DNA of 64,000 nt from Brevibacillus panacihumi W25 (GCF_000503775.1 NZ_KI629785.1:434001-498000); one strand, 5' to 3'. Shown: positions 22,041 through 31,673, counted from the stretch's first letter. The notes: a model not told the origin generated them from the letters alone. Numbers and translations: made by a program.

Positions 22041-23606
22041 TCACTTGCTCGCGGCCAAATCGCGATTGCTGGATACATACAGCCAATTGCCATCCCGGCT
22101 TACCCCGAGCAAATGAAACGTGCTTGGCAATCCTGTGCGCAAGACTCGATCCTGCTTGCGGTCCGCGTCAAATAAATGGAGCGACAGGAAGCTCTCCTGC
22201 CTATCATTCGTACTTTCCCATTTGACGTAGACGTACTGATGGCTGCCGGGGAGCCAGAATCCCTGACCCAGATAGTCCGATACCGCCTCAGAGCCCTTGA
22301 ACAGACCCGCAGTCAGGTACATCTGGTACATGCCGTCGTCACTTGCGGCATAACCCGCCCAGGTATCAGCTGGAACAGGCGGATTCCACTCGCTTACGGT
22401 ACCAGTCTTCCAGTCCAGACGATACCGGTTTTCTGTGTACGACACATCAGATTCACGCATCGCAAAAGTAACTTGCTGTCCATCATCGGCAAATCGGACC
22501 GTCACCAGTGAATCGTCCACCTCACTAGTCGCAACCACTCCCTGCATCACACCAGGCAGACGCCGCTCGATCTTTCCTGCCTCCAGGTCGTACACGACGA
22601 AATCCAGATCTTTTCTCTGTTCGGCAGTCCCGATCGCCATCAACAGGCGCTGACGATCCTTGCTGAAGCTGGCGCCATAGACATAGCCGTCTACTTTTAC
22701 CGTCGCAGCTGTGTCGCTAGGAGGCACTTCTGCACCTGCTGGAGGTGTCGCAAAGAAAAAGCCGCGAGGATCCGCAACAAACTCGCCCACTCCCTGATAA
22801 TGATCAAGCAGCTCGCCAGGATAGGAAATCAATTGTTTCGTTTGATTGTCATACAGCCAGTGCAGCTTGGGATAACGCGCGTCACATTCACAATACCGCG
22901 TATAGCGGCTCACCAGAAAAAATCTCGCGTCCTCGTCAAGCATCATCGTATTGTAACTGACATTCCAGTCCGTTATCTTCTCCTGTTCCTTGCCGTCCAG
23001 TGAAACTCGCCACACCTGATCCGGAAGCATCACCAAAGCCCGAAAATCAGGCGGCTCCTCCGCCAAGGGACTGCCTTTCGCCGTTTTCGCTCCAGCTACG
23101 TGCAAACGATACTCAGCCCACTCGTTCTCCGATGTCTTCGGCTTCGGCAGCTCAGCCAAAACATGAAGCTGCTGATCGTGAACCCAGTGAAATGTCAGCA
23201 ACGGCTCGACATATCCCAAATCCTCCCGCTTGGCTTCTGCCTGGGCGTTGTCGCGAATCGCCTGCTCGACGCTGGAACGGTCCATCGGCTGACGGAAAAA
23301 GACCGTATAAGCCTGCGGTCCCGTCCCCACGATGGTCCGCATGGGTGAGTGCAGCCGCGGCTCCTCATTCAATTGAATGACGACATCCTCCTGCATCGCT
23401 GCATAGGCATACGGAATTTCCACCGTACTCCACTTCGGTCGATTCGCCTCTCCCTCCTCCAAGGGCGGAGTGGCTGGCGTATTTCCGGGCACAGCAGGCG
23501 TACCCACTCCAGAAGAATCGGTCGAATCGCCGATGCTGCATCCCGTAAGCCATACAACGGACAAGCAAACAAAAAAGCCAGCTCTTACACAACGTGATAA
23601 GAACAA
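22041..23606 (-). CDS. Exported lipoprotein with beta-propeller-like repeats
   Basis: A 521-residue lipoprotein with signal peptide MFLSRCVRAGFFVCLSVVWL and lipobox LTGC. A Gly/Pro/Thr-rich linker follows. The mature part has repeating strands such as DEDARFFLVSRY, SKDRQRLLMAIG, DDGMYQMYLTAG and SRDGNWLYVSS, which look like blades of a WD40/TolB-type propeller, preceded by a region (residues 65-190) resembling a bacterial Ig-like strand domain. It probably sits on the outer face of the membrane. A binding or sensory role is inferred; no catalytic motif is visible. It is transcribed alone and has a clear terminator. Confidence 0.75.
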   Translation of the reverse strand: MFLSRCVRAGFFVCLSVVWLTGCSIGDSTDSSGVGTPAVPGNTPATPPLEEGEANRPKWSTVEIPYAYAAMQEDVVIQLNEEPRLHSPMRTIVGTGPQAYTVFFRQPMDRSSVEQAIRDNAQAEAKREDLGYVEPLLTFHWVHDQQLHVLAELPKPKTSENEWAEYRLHVAGAKTAKGSPLAEEPPDFRALVMLPDQVWRVSLDGKEQEKITDWNVSYNTMMLDEDARFFLVSRYTRYCECDARYPKLHWLYDNQTKQLISYPGELLDHYQGVGEFVADPRGFFFATPPAGAEVPPSDTAATVKVDGYVYGASFSKDRQRLLMAIGTAEQRKDLDFVVYDLEAGKIERRLPGVMQGVVATSEVDDSLVTVRFADDGQQVTFAMRESDVSYTENRYRLDWKTGTVSEWNPPVPADTWAGYAASDDGMYQMYLTAGLFKGSEAVSDYLGQGFWLPGSHQYVYVKWESTNDRQESFLSLHLFDADRKQDRVLRTGLPSTFHLLGVSRDGNWLYVSSNRDLAASK

Positions 23607-23690
23607 GCATAGTCCCCCTTTTGACTGCTATTTCTCTTCCCCATAATGACGCATCATAGAACTTCATTGTTACAATCATTGGAAAAGAAA

Positions 23691-23715
23691 AAGTCCTCCT
23701 TTGAGAGGAAGACTT
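23691..23715 (-). terminator. Terminator of the 184-residue gene
   Basis: AAGTC-TCCT pairs with AGGA-GACTT (one mismatch), followed on the minus strand by TTTTCTTTTCC. It lies 45 bp past the stop at 23760. Confidence 0.65.
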
Positions 23716-23759
23716 CTTACTTCTGTATGAGTTGGCTGCCCTACTGTAGCTGCCGTAAT

Positions 23760-24314
23760 CTAATCTACCAATTGTACAAACTCGTCTGGATTGTTGCGAA
23801 TGTGCGCACCGATCCGATTAAGAGTGAATGGAGCGATATGGTGAAACGAGGTGTTGAGAGTGTTCATGGATTCGCGGAGTTCTTGGTTACGATCGAGGTC
23901 GTCACGTGTTACAGGGAATCCCTCTAAACGCCTCGGATGTTTATGTTTGATAAGAACAACTTCCATGTCTTCAAAAAAGGAAAGCATGGCTTCATCTTTA
24001 AAATACCGCAAACCGCCTTTGATTTCGCACCAAATGCTTGGCTGCGCAAAGAAATAGGCACTCCACCAATATAACTCGGTCAGTGATTTATTTGCGTGAT
24101 TAAAATGCGCGTAGAACATGAATACGGCTTGTTGTCCTTTTGTTAAACCCTTGTAAAAAAGAGCAATGTCATGATCAAGGGCTTGTTCCGATTTATAAAC
24201 CCGGATCATAGGCTCGAAGCATGCGCCTCCGAGCTTTGAATCTTCCAGTAAAACGAAATCTTGTCTCCTTATTTTCACAATCAAAATATGAATTTCCCCT
24301 CTCCTTTCCATCAT
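23760..24314 (-). CDS. Hypothetical protein, 184 residues
   Basis: A soluble protein I cannot assign. It is rich in aromatic residues and has a central stretch YKGLTKGQQAVFMFYAHFNH followed by LTELYWWSAYFFAQP, suggesting a helical bundle. The C-terminal part (NTLNTSFHHIAPFTLNRIG) is amphipathic. The N-terminus could begin at 24314 (ATG ATG) or a few codons later at TTG or GTG, because GGAGAGGGG lies inside the first codons. It stands alone between the propeller lipoprotein and recG and has a good terminator. The lack of transmembrane segments suggests a cytosolic role, otherwise unknown. Confidence 0.65.
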   Translation of the reverse strand: MMERRGEIHILIVKIRRQDFVLLEDSKLGGACFEPMIRVYKSEQALDHDIALFYKGLTKGQQAVFMFYAHFNHANKSLTELYWWSAYFFAQPSIWCEIKGGLRYFKDEAMLSFFEDMEVVLIKHKHPRRLEGFPVTRDDLDRNQELRESMNTLNTSFHHIAPFTLNRIGAHIRNNPDEFVQLVD

Positions 24315-24386
24315 ACAGCATCAGGGAATAGGGAGACAATTCCTTGAAAAAGAGAGAGACAGCCAACGGTCTCTTGTCACCAAATA

Positions 24387-24426
24387 GCGCCCCTGTTGTG
24401 CCGTTGCCAGCCGCAAACAGGGGCGC
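24387..24426 (-). terminator. Probable terminator of the sdaAB-sdaAA-recG unit
   Basis: GCGCCCCTGTT and AACAGGGGCGC form a perfect 11-bp GC-rich stem 17 bp past the recG stop. Only a short T-poor tail (TATTTGG) follows, so efficiency is uncertain. Confidence 0.5.
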
Positions 24427-24442
24427 CTTGCCTCGCCTCGCT

Positions 24443-26497
24443 CTAGTCAAAAACAATCCCGTCCAATACACCCTCGCGCTTGAGGTACTCACGCAGCCAG
24501 GCATAGCGATCCTCTTTCCAGAAGGAACGCTCCGCCACCAAATGGGCCGCCTCCTGCCTCGCCACCTCCAGTGCCTTGTAGTCGCTCAAGAGATCCGCCA
24601 CCTTGAACTCCGGCAGCCCGCTCTGCTTGGTGCCAAAAAAATCACCGGGGCCGCGCAGCTCCAGATCGCGCTGCGACAATTCAAAGCCGTCTGTGGTCTC
24701 GCACATGACGCGCATCCGTTCTTTGCCGATCTCCGATTTGGGGTCGGCGATCAACACGCAATAGGATTGCTCCGAGCCGCGTCCCACCCGACCTCTAAGC
24801 TGATGCAATTGGGCTAGTCCAAAGCGCTCCGCATCGTAGACCACCATATAGGTCGCATTCGGCACGTTTACCCCGACCTCTACCACTGTCGTCGATACCA
24901 GCACCGCATACTCGCCAGCCAAAAACGCCTGCATGACCGCATCCTTTTCCTTCGCCGGCAGTCGTCCGTGCATCAAGCCTACGCCGAATTCCGGGAACAC
25001 CTGAGAGAGCTGGGCATGGACGTCGATGGCGTTTTGCACGTCCAGCTTTTCCGACTCTTCGATCAATGGACAGATGACGTATGCCTGTCTGCCACGACGC
25101 AGTTCGCCGCGCATCTCCTCCAGCACAGCCGGGAATTGGTCGTGCTTCTTCCAGGTCGTCTCGATCGGCTTGCGGCCCGCAGGCATCTGGTCGATTGTCG
25201 AGACGTCCATATCGCCGAAAGCCGTGATCGCCAAGGTCCGCGGAATCGGTGTCGCGGTCATGAACAACACGTCAGGAGAAAGTCCCTTGCTGCGCAGAAT
25301 CCGCCGCTGCTCTACCCCGAAGCGATGCTGTTCATCCGTGATGACCAGACCCAGGTTGGAGAAAAACACATCCTCCTGGATCAAGGCATGCGTGCCGACT
25401 ACCACATCAATCAGCCCCATCTGCAAAGAGCCAATCACCTCGCGCCGTCTTTTCGCGGTCAAGGAACCGGAGAGCAGCGCCACCTCTACTCCATAGGGAG
25501 ACAGCAGAGTCGTCAACGACTGCAGATGCTGTTCAGCCAAGATCTCGGTCGGCACCATCAACACCCCTTGATAGCCTGCTTTCACAGCCGCTATCAGGGC
25601 GATCGCCGCTACCACCGTTTTCCCGGAGCCTACATCCCCTTGCAGCAAGCGGTTCATCGCGTGGGGAGCGCGCATGTCGTCGAGGATTTCCTTGACGACC
25701 CGCTTCTGAGCATCCGTCAGCGGGAACGGCAGGCTGGTGACGAATTGGCGCACCTCGTCCATCGGAATCGCGAGTGCTGTGCCTTCTGTTTGCTGCCGAT
25801 TGATGCGGCGCAGCGTCTGCATTTTCAGCTGAAACAAAAAAAGCTCCTCAAACATGATTCGGCGACGTGCCTGCCGCCCGTCCTCCGCACCTTCCGGAAA
25901 GTGAATGGAATGAAACGCGTCTGCACGCGGCATCAGCCGGTAGCGCTCCACGAGTTCCGCAGGCAAAATCTCCGGAATCTCCCGGCCGTACTGGCGCAAT
26001 GCCTGCTGGATCAGCTTGCGCAGCAAGGCATGTGTCACATCCCCGCGCAGCGGATAGACAGGTGCCAGCTCGCCTCGCTTGACCGCACGCTCTGAATCGA
26101 CTTCGGTCATTTCACTTACGGTAATTTGCAGCTTGTGCTTGTCCCATTTTCCGGTCAAAAGCACCTCTTTGCCTGGCGACAATCTGCTTTTTACGAATGT
26201 CTGGTTGAACCAGACAGCCGTCACCACGACCCGGTCCATCACGACCTTGACGCTGATGCGCGATTTGCCTTTTCCGTAAAAACGAACAGAGGGTTCGCCG
26301 TAGACGGTACCGGCTAGCGTAACCCTCTCCCCGTCCTTGATTTCGGTCAAGTCGCGTACGCGGTAATCCTCATAGCGGGAGGGAAAATACTCCAGAAGAT
26401 CACCAATGCTCTCTATGCCCATCCCTGCCAATGACCTCGCCCGCTCATCCCCTACCCCGTGCAAAAGGGAGACGGACTTCTCATACATACCGCTCAC
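24443..26497 (-). CDS. recG: ATP-dependent DNA helicase RecG
   Basis: A 684-residue helicase that reverses stalled replication forks and branch-migrates recombination intermediates. The N-terminal wedge domain (about 1-270) binds the fork. Helicase motifs follow: GDVGSGKT (Walker A), LVITDEQHRFGV (DEQH box), MTATPIPRTLA, and in the second lobe STTVVEVGVNVPNAT and QLRGRVGRG. The TRG motif region is near DLELRGPGDFFGTKQSG. The length is normal for RecG. The GTG start at 26497 overlaps the sdaAA stop as GTGA; an ATG three codons later is an alternative. Confidence 0.97.
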   Translation of the reverse strand: MSGMYEKSVSLLHGVGDERARSLAGMGIESIGDLLEYFPSRYEDYRVRDLTEIKDGERVTLAGTVYGEPSVRFYGKGKSRISVKVVMDRVVVTAVWFNQTFVKSRLSPGKEVLLTGKWDKHKLQITVSEMTEVDSERAVKRGELAPVYPLRGDVTHALLRKLIQQALRQYGREIPEILPAELVERYRLMPRADAFHSIHFPEGAEDGRQARRRIMFEELFLFQLKMQTLRRINRQQTEGTALAIPMDEVRQFVTSLPFPLTDAQKRVVKEILDDMRAPHAMNRLLQGDVGSGKTVVAAIALIAAVKAGYQGVLMVPTEILAEQHLQSLTTLLSPYGVEVALLSGSLTAKRRREVIGSLQMGLIDVVVGTHALIQEDVFFSNLGLVITDEQHRFGVEQRRILRSKGLSPDVLFMTATPIPRTLAITAFGDMDVSTIDQMPAGRKPIETTWKKHDQFPAVLEEMRGELRRGRQAYVICPLIEESEKLDVQNAIDVHAQLSQVFPEFGVGLMHGRLPAKEKDAVMQAFLAGEYAVLVSTTVVEVGVNVPNATYMVVYDAERFGLAQLHQLRGRVGRGSEQSYCVLIADPKSEIGKERMRVMCETTDGFELSQRDLELRGPGDFFGTKQSGLPEFKVADLLSDYKALEVARQEAAHLVAERSFWKEDRYAWLREYLKREGVLDGIVFD

Positions 26498-27381
26498 GGG
26501 GTATCCAACCGGACGCCAAAGATCTTGGCTTCGATTTGTTTGCCGGTCTGTGTCGCAGCGAGTCCTCCCTGCGCTGTCTCTTTTAGCGCAGTCGGCATCT
26601 CGCAGCCGATTCGGTACATCGCTTCGATCACCTCATCGGTCGGTACGACACTTTTGATCCCGGCCAAAGCCATATCTGCCGCGACCGTTGCAATCGCAGC
26701 TCCCATCGCATTTCGTTTTACACAGGGTACTTCCACGAGGCCAGCAACTGGGTCGCAGACCAGACCGAGCATGTTTTTCAGTGCAATCGCGACGGCCTGC
26801 GACGACTGCTCCGGCGTGCCTCCCGCCATCTCTACGATCGCAGCCGCTGCCATCGCCGTCGCTGAGCCTACCTCTGCCTGACAGCCACCGGCAGCTCCCG
26901 AGATAAAGGCATTGTTGGCGATGCAATATCCAATGGCGCCCGAGGTAAACAGATAGTTCACCATCTCTTCTCTCGTCGGCTGCAATTTTTCGGAAACCGC
27001 GAACAACGTGCCGGGGACGATGCCGCATGCTCCTGCGGTCGGTGTCGCTACGATGGTTCCCATCGCCGCGTTCACTTCATTGACCGCCACAGACATGGAG
27101 ACCGCATTCAACAGCGTCGGCCCAGAGAGAAACGGCTTGGTCTTCATATATTCCTGCAGCTTTTTCGCGTCCCCGCCCGTCAGTCCGCTATGTGAGCGGA
27201 TATCCTCCGTCAGCCCGCGTTGGACCGCTTTTTCCATAATGTCCAGATTTTTGTACATCTGCTCCATGATTTCATCCCGGCTACGTTGGGATACTTCCAT
27301 CTCCGCTTCAATCATCACCTGGGAGATTTTCTTTCCCTGTGATTCTGCCAGCTCCACCAGTCCAGCTACATTGCGAAACAT
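26494..27381 (-). CDS. sdaAA: L-serine dehydratase, iron-sulfur-dependent, alpha subunit
   Basis: A 295-residue catalytic subunit that converts L-serine to pyruvate and ammonia with a [4Fe-4S] cluster. The cluster cysteines are in TAGACGIVPGT, VCDPVAGLVEVPC and GCEMPTALKETAQGG. The fold marker GAAGGCQAEVGSATAMAAAA is typical of the alpha subunit in two-subunit bacillus enzymes. It pairs with SdaAB encoded just upstream and overlaps recG downstream. The start ATG at 27381 follows a GAGTGG-type site. Confidence 0.97.
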   Translation of the reverse strand: MFRNVAGLVELAESQGKKISQVMIEAEMEVSQRSRDEIMEQMYKNLDIMEKAVQRGLTEDIRSHSGLTGGDAKKLQEYMKTKPFLSGPTLLNAVSMSVAVNEVNAAMGTIVATPTAGACGIVPGTLFAVSEKLQPTREEMVNYLFTSGAIGYCIANNAFISGAAGGCQAEVGSATAMAAAAIVEMAGGTPEQSSQAVAIALKNMLGLVCDPVAGLVEVPCVKRNAMGAAIATVAADMALAGIKSVVPTDEVIEAMYRIGCEMPTALKETAQGGLAATQTGKQIEAKIFGVRLDTP

Positions 27382-27418
27382 GATGTGATACCACTCCTCT
27401 ATCCCCTCGTCAGGCCCG

Positions 27419-28084
27419 TTAGCCTAGCGCAAGCAGGGAAACATCAAATATATGGGGAATGTTGCGGATCTCCTCCATGACCTGCTCCGATACGACCGCA
27501 TCCGTCTCCAGTGCCATCAATGCGCGAGAACCGCGGTCGTGGCGGGAGACCTCCATCAGTCCTACGTTGATCCGCTGCCGCGTCAGCACCTTGGCTACAG
27601 CCGCAATCATTCCGAAACGATCCTCATGCAAGACCAGCAGGGTCGGACTGTCAAATCCCAATTGACAGGAAAAGCCGTTGATCTCCAGCACTTCGATCTT
27701 GCCGCCACCGATGGATACGCCGACGATCTCTATCGTCTCCTTCTCATCGGACAGCCGGATTCTCGCTGTGTTGGGATGCTCTGTCCGCACATCTGACGTC
27801 TGCAGGATCACTTCCATTCCTTCATTTTGCGCAATGCTCAGAGAATCTTTCAAGCGCAAATCGAAAGTATCAAAATCAAGAATTCCCGCCACTGTCGCTA
27901 CATCTGAGCCATGACCCTGATAGGTTTTGGCAAATGAGCCGTAGAAGGTGATTTCAGCCCGCTTCGGCTGACGGCCCAACAGCTTGCGGGCCACTCTGCC
28001 GATCCGTGCCGCACCTGCGGTATGGGAACTAGAGGGCCCAACCATGACGGGGCCGATAATATCAAATACGCTTTTGTATTTCAA
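27419..28084 (-). CDS. sdaAB: L-serine dehydratase, iron-sulfur-dependent, beta subunit
   Basis: A 221-residue beta subunit. It begins with the serine-dehydratase beta domain (VFDIIGPVMVGPSSSHTAGA, then HGSDVATVAGIL) and ends with an ACT domain from about residue 148 (LVLHEDRFGMIAAVAKVLTR, then GLMEVSRHDRG), which may sense serine. It forms the active enzyme with SdaAA. AGGAGGAG lies before the ATG. It is the first gene of the unit sdaAB-sdaAA-recG; a gap of about 150 bp with the degV terminator separates it from degV. Confidence 0.96.
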   Translation of the reverse strand: MKYKSVFDIIGPVMVGPSSSHTAGAARIGRVARKLLGRQPKRAEITFYGSFAKTYQGHGSDVATVAGILDFDTFDLRLKDSLSIAQNEGMEVILQTSDVRTEHPNTARIRLSDEKETIEIVGVSIGGGKIEVLEINGFSCQLGFDSPTLLVLHEDRFGMIAAVAKVLTRQRINVGLMEVSRHDRGSRALMALETDAVVSEQVMEEIRNIPHIFDVSLLALG

Positions 28085-28192
28085 CCGCTTCTCCTCCTGC
28101 TATCAAAGGGGTGGCACGTTCATTCTCATTGTATCGCACAGCATATGAAAGCGCTACATAGGTTTGAACATCCGGCTCTTGAACAAGGCAAA

Positions 28193-28217
28193 AGCCCCCC
28201 TTCGACTGAGGGAGGCT
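28193..28217 (-). terminator. Terminator after degV
   Basis: AGCCTCCCT and AGGGGGGCT form a stem with a 7-base loop on the minus strand, followed by TTTTGCC. It lies 20 bp past the degV stop. Confidence 0.65.
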
Positions 28218-28236
28218 CTCCGCCAAAATCCTGAGC

Positions 28237-29091
28237 TTACTCTTTCACCATCACGAAGCCCAGCAAACCGGGTCCAGTGTGGGTTCCAATTACAGGACCA
28301 ATTTCTTGAATATAGGATTCGCTGACCGAGAACTCCTGCTTGATGCGCTCCAGCATTTCAGCAGCCTGCTCAGGAACGCTGCTATGCAGAACGGCCACCT
28401 TGACCCGCTGCCCCTGGGCGTATTCCTGCAGGGTTTCCAGCACACGGCTGAGCGCTTTTTTCGTTCCGCGAACCTTGTCAAAAGCACTGACGTAGCCCGC
28501 AGGGTCCAGCATCAAAATCGGCTTGATGTTGAGCAGCGAGCCAATCACGGCAGAAGCACGTCCGATTCGGCCGCCTTTTTGCAGGAATTCCAAGGTATCC
28601 ACGATAAAGTACACCTGCACCTCATCCAGGTAGCGGTCGATCATGTCGAGAATTTGCTGCTTGTTTTTGCCTTCCCGTGCCGCACGGGCTGCCTCGACAC
28701 AGATCATGCCATGGACAAACGAGGCTTTGCGCGAGTCGATCACTGTGATATCCACTTCGTCTTCCATCATCGTCTTGGCGATCATCGCAGACTGATACGT
28801 GCCGGAAAGGGCGGCAGACAGCATGATCACAATAATCTGCACATCTTTTCCGTGCTGTTCCACGATTCCCTTGTACGCTTCGGCAAACTCAATCGGAGAA
28901 GGCTGCGAAGTGGTCGGCAGTGCAGAACTTTGCTTTAACTTGTCAAAAAACTCACCTGAGGAAATAGTGACCCCGTCCAGATAGGTCTCCGATCCGAACA
29001 TGACCTTCAACGGAACACTTACAATCCCCAATGATTGACGTACAGATGCTTCGATATCAGAAGCACTGTCAGTAAGAATCACAATGGACAT
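28237..29091 (-). CDS. DegV family fatty-acid-binding protein
   Basis: A 284-residue DegV/FakB-type protein. It starts IVILTDSASDIE (the conserved strand with the acidic pocket residues), has TSQPSPIEFAEAYKGI, the lipid-head Ser region MLSAALSGTYQSA, and ends GPVIGTHTGPGLLGFVMV, a hallmark of the family. FakB proteins present a fatty acid to the kinase FakA for phosphorylation. The fakA gene is the next one upstream, only 20 bp away, which supports this partnership. The ATG follows GGAGATGCG. Confidence 0.93.
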   Translation of the reverse strand: MSIVILTDSASDIEASVRQSLGIVSVPLKVMFGSETYLDGVTISSGEFFDKLKQSSALPTTSQPSPIEFAEAYKGIVEQHGKDVQIIVIMLSAALSGTYQSAMIAKTMMEDEVDITVIDSRKASFVHGMICVEAARAAREGKNKQQILDMIDRYLDEVQVYFIVDTLEFLQKGGRIGRASAVIGSLLNIKPILMLDPAGYVSAFDKVRGTKKALSRVLETLQEYAQGQRVKVAVLHSSVPEQAAEMLERIKQEFSVSESYIQEIGPVIGTHTGPGLLGFVMVKE

Positions 29092-29111
29092 ACGCGCATC
29101 TCCTCACACGA

Positions 29112-30812
29112 TTACTCTACAGAATAGATAAAGGGATAAAGGGGTTGGCCACCTTCAAGAATCTCGACTTCCACATCCGGAAATGCATCTGACACGACCG
29201 TCTCCAGCTCGGCCGCCTGATCCTGCGTCGCATCAGCGCCGAGGAAGATCGTGACGATCTCTGCCTCCTCATCAATCATGCTGAGCAACAGCGTCCGTGC
29301 GCTCTCCATCAGATCCGCGCCTGACGTGACGATTTCCTTTTCTGCAATGCCAATGTAGTCTCCTTCCTTGATTTCCACATCACCCATTCGCGTATCGCGC
29401 ACGGCATGAGTCACCATACCAGTCTTGACATGGGCAATCGCCCTGCTCATGGCCTCTGCATTCACCTTTGGCTCCGCGCCTGCATTGAACGCCACGAGTG
29501 CCGCCATCCCTTGGGGAATGCTTTTGCTCGGGATCACAGTGACAGGCACCTCTGCCAGCTCCGAAGCTTGTTGGGCGGCCATAATAATATTGCTATTGTT
29601 AGGCAGGATGAAAATATGCTCGGCGTTGCATCCAGCAATCGCATTTACGAAATCTTCCGTGCTCGGATTCATTGTCTGTCCGCCTTCTACCACGACATGA
29701 ACACCCATGCTGCGGAAGATGTCTGCGATCCCCTTGCCAGCCGCCACCGCAATCAGACCATAAGGAAGCGCTCCCAATTGCTGGCTTTCGTCGACAGCAT
29801 CCTGCTCTTTGCTCTCTTCTGCTTTTAAAATGTTGGCGTGCTGCTCCCGCATGTTTTCGATCTTGATGCGGTGCAAGCTGCCGAATTGCTGAGCGTATTG
29901 CATCACATTGCCCGGATGCTCGGCATGGATATGTACTTTTACCACATCATCGTCCGAGACGACGAGCAATGAATCTCCCATCTTGTCCAATTGAGCGCGG
30001 AACAAGGCTTCGGAGAACGGCTTCTTATTCGGCTCGGTGCTATGGGAGAGCCAGACCATAAACTCTGTGCAATACCCATAATGAATATCCTCTGTCTTGA
30101 GATGAACCTGCGCGTTGTGGTGCTCTTGCACCAGCTTGTCGAGTTGCATCTGGTCCTTGGGCTGTGACGAGGCTTGCTTCACTTCAGTGGCCGTCTCCCC
30201 GCGCAAGGCACGCAGAAATCCTTCATATATGTATAAAAGACCTTGTCCACCAGAATCAACAACCCCGACTTCTTTCAAGACGGGCAGCATATCCGGTGTG
30301 CGCAATAAAGTATCTTGCGCCTGTTCATATGTTTTCTCCATGACGTGGACCACATCATCGGATGTACGGGCAGTACGGACAGCCATGTCTGCTGCTTCCC
30401 GCGCAACTGTCAAAATGGTCCCTTCTACCGGCTTCATCACTGCTTGATAAGCAGAATCCACACCGGCTTTTAGTGCGTCCGCAAATTGACGGGCATTGAT
30501 TTCCTCTTTCCCGTTGACTGTTTTGCTGAAGCCGCGGAACAGCTGGGACAAGATAACCCCGGAGTTCCCCCTGGCCCCCATCAGCAAGCCTTTTGCCAAG
30601 GCAGAGGCGGCTTCCGAAATGCTTGCGGACTCTTTGCGCGACAGTTCCTCCACGCCAGAGGTGAGCGTCAAATTCATATTGGTCCCCGTATCGCCATCCG
30701 GTACGGGGAACACATTCAATCCATCTACCACTTTGACGTTTTCGGACAGAAAACTCGCTCCCAAGTAAACCATCCGGCTAAACTGCACGCCATCCAGACG
30801 CGTATGTACCAC
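29112..30812 (-). CDS. fakA: Fatty acid kinase catalytic subunit FakA (YloV)
   Basis: A 566-residue kinase that phosphorylates FakB-bound fatty acids so that exogenous acids enter phospholipid synthesis. The N-terminal DhaL/DAK2 domain (about 10-200) has the metal and ATP site VFPVPDGDTGTNMNLTL, then MGARGNSGVILSQLFRG and VGVVDSGGQGLLYIYEG. A middle domain (about 230-330) contains YCTEFMVW and HIHAEHPG. The C-terminal DegV-like domain ends LEGGQPLYPFIYS. The start is GTG at 30812 after GGAGGAACG. It lies between the Asp23 gene and degV, as in B. subtilis yloU-yloV. Confidence 0.95.
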   Translation of the reverse strand: MVHTRLDGVQFSRMVYLGASFLSENVKVVDGLNVFPVPDGDTGTNMNLTLTSGVEELSRKESASISEAASALAKGLLMGARGNSGVILSQLFRGFSKTVNGKEEINARQFADALKAGVDSAYQAVMKPVEGTILTVAREAADMAVRTARTSDDVVHVMEKTYEQAQDTLLRTPDMLPVLKEVGVVDSGGQGLLYIYEGFLRALRGETATEVKQASSQPKDQMQLDKLVQEHHNAQVHLKTEDIHYGYCTEFMVWLSHSTEPNKKPFSEALFRAQLDKMGDSLLVVSDDDVVKVHIHAEHPGNVMQYAQQFGSLHRIKIENMREQHANILKAEESKEQDAVDESQQLGALPYGLIAVAAGKGIADIFRSMGVHVVVEGGQTMNPSTEDFVNAIAGCNAEHIFILPNNSNIIMAAQQASELAEVPVTVIPSKSIPQGMAALVAFNAGAEPKVNAEAMSRAIAHVKTGMVTHAVRDTRMGDVEIKEGDYIGIAEKEIVTSGADLMESARTLLLSMIDEEAEIVTIFLGADATQDQAAELETVVSDAFPDVEVEILEGGQPLYPFIYSVE

Positions 30813-30824
30813 TTACGTTCCTCC

Positions 30825-31190
30825 TTACGTATCTCTGTCTGTACGAACTCCCTGTACGAAAATATTGACGGCAGAGACATCAATTCCAACCGTTTGCTCC
30901 AATGTGTATCGAACGCGGCGCTGTACGTTGCCAGCCACTTCTGAAATCTTCACGCCATAGCTGACGATGATATGCATGTCCAAGCTCACTTCGCCATTTT
31001 GATTGTGGACAACGACACCTTTGCTAAGGTTGTCCTTTTTTAACAGCTCCGCGATTCCATCTTTTAACGCTTTGCGGGATGCCATTCCTACCAGGCCAAA
31101 CACTTCCATGGCCGCGCCCCCAGCAATTCGTGCGACAACATCTTCCGTAACGTCAATTTTTCCCAGAGGGGTGCTCAATTCCACTGTCAT
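30825..31190 (-). CDS. Asp23/Gls24 family envelope stress protein (YloU)
   Basis: A 121-residue alkaline-shock (Asp23/Gls24) protein. The hallmarks are a start in short acidic strands (GKIDVTEDVVARIAGGAAME), a middle VVHNQNGEVSLDMHIIVSYG, and a C-terminal part VRYTLEQTVGIDVSAVNIFVQG. Members sit at the membrane face and relate to envelope stress, but no enzymatic activity is known. It begins the minus-strand unit yloU-fakA-degV, 12 bp before fakA. ATG follows AGGAG. The 250-bp gap to rpmB holds the divergent promoters. Confidence 0.93.
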   Translation of the reverse strand: MTVELSTPLGKIDVTEDVVARIAGGAAMEVFGLVGMASRKALKDGIAELLKKDNLSKGVVVHNQNGEVSLDMHIIVSYGVKISEVAGNVQRRVRYTLEQTVGIDVSAVNIFVQGVRTDRDT

Positions 31191-31440
31191 GCAAGGACTC
31201 CTCCTTTTTCAACGGCTTGGCCGTCATCGGTTCGCCTAACTATGCTTCCCCCAATTCTACACTAACATATGGGAGAAATGAAGCGTTTTTGTCGATTGGT
31301 AGATTGTCATTGCGGAAAGAGCGGACAAATCCTCATGTCAAGTATTGCAATTGACAGCTGTCATATGCTACTATTATCGAGTATTTGTATTTCCCATCGA
31401 AGGAAATCCCGTTTAGATGCAACAAGGGAGGTGGATCGTA

Positions 31441-31629
31441 ATGGCACGTCGCTGCTTTGTAACTGGTAAATCTGCTAAAGCTGGAAACGCTCGCTCCCAC
31501 TCCATGCGCGCAACTCGCCGCACCTGGGGTGTTAACGTACAAAAAGTGCGCATTCTTGTAAATGGAAAACCGAAGCGCGTTTATGTAAGTACCCGAGCAC
31601 TGAAATCCGGACTCGTAACTCGCGTATAG
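31441..31629 (+). CDS. rpmB: 50S ribosomal protein L28
   Basis: A 62-residue protein of the large ribosomal subunit. The full pattern is present: [20 protein letters not shown], then [13 protein letters not shown] and [15 protein letters not shown]. Only one Cys remains (residue 5), so it is the zinc-free type. The ATG at 31441 follows AGGGAGGTGG. A good terminator lies 17 bp downstream. It is transcribed away from the yloU cluster, as in B. subtilis. Confidence 0.97.
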   Translation: MARRCFVTGKSAKAGNARSHSMRATRRTWGVNVQKVRILVNGKPKRVYVSTRALKSGLVTRV

Positions 31630-31645
31630 TGATTCATGCTACGCG

Positions 31646-31673
31646 AAAAAAAGCACCCTTGAGGTGCTTTTTT
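31646..31673. terminator. Bidirectional terminator between rpmB and spoVM
   Basis: AAAAAAGCACC and GGTGCTTTTTT form an 11-bp stem with a 5-base loop and T runs on both strands. Confidence 0.9.

Noticed and set aside
24387..24426. Perfect GC-rich repeat considered as a CRISPR-like or recombination site
   Set aside because: A single inverted pair with no direct repeats or spacers; best seen as a terminator after recG.
28146..28159. cre-like (CcpA) site TGAAAGCGCTACAT upstream of sdaAB
   Set aside because: Only the left half fits the cre consensus; the right half misses three key positions, so it is not reported as a site.
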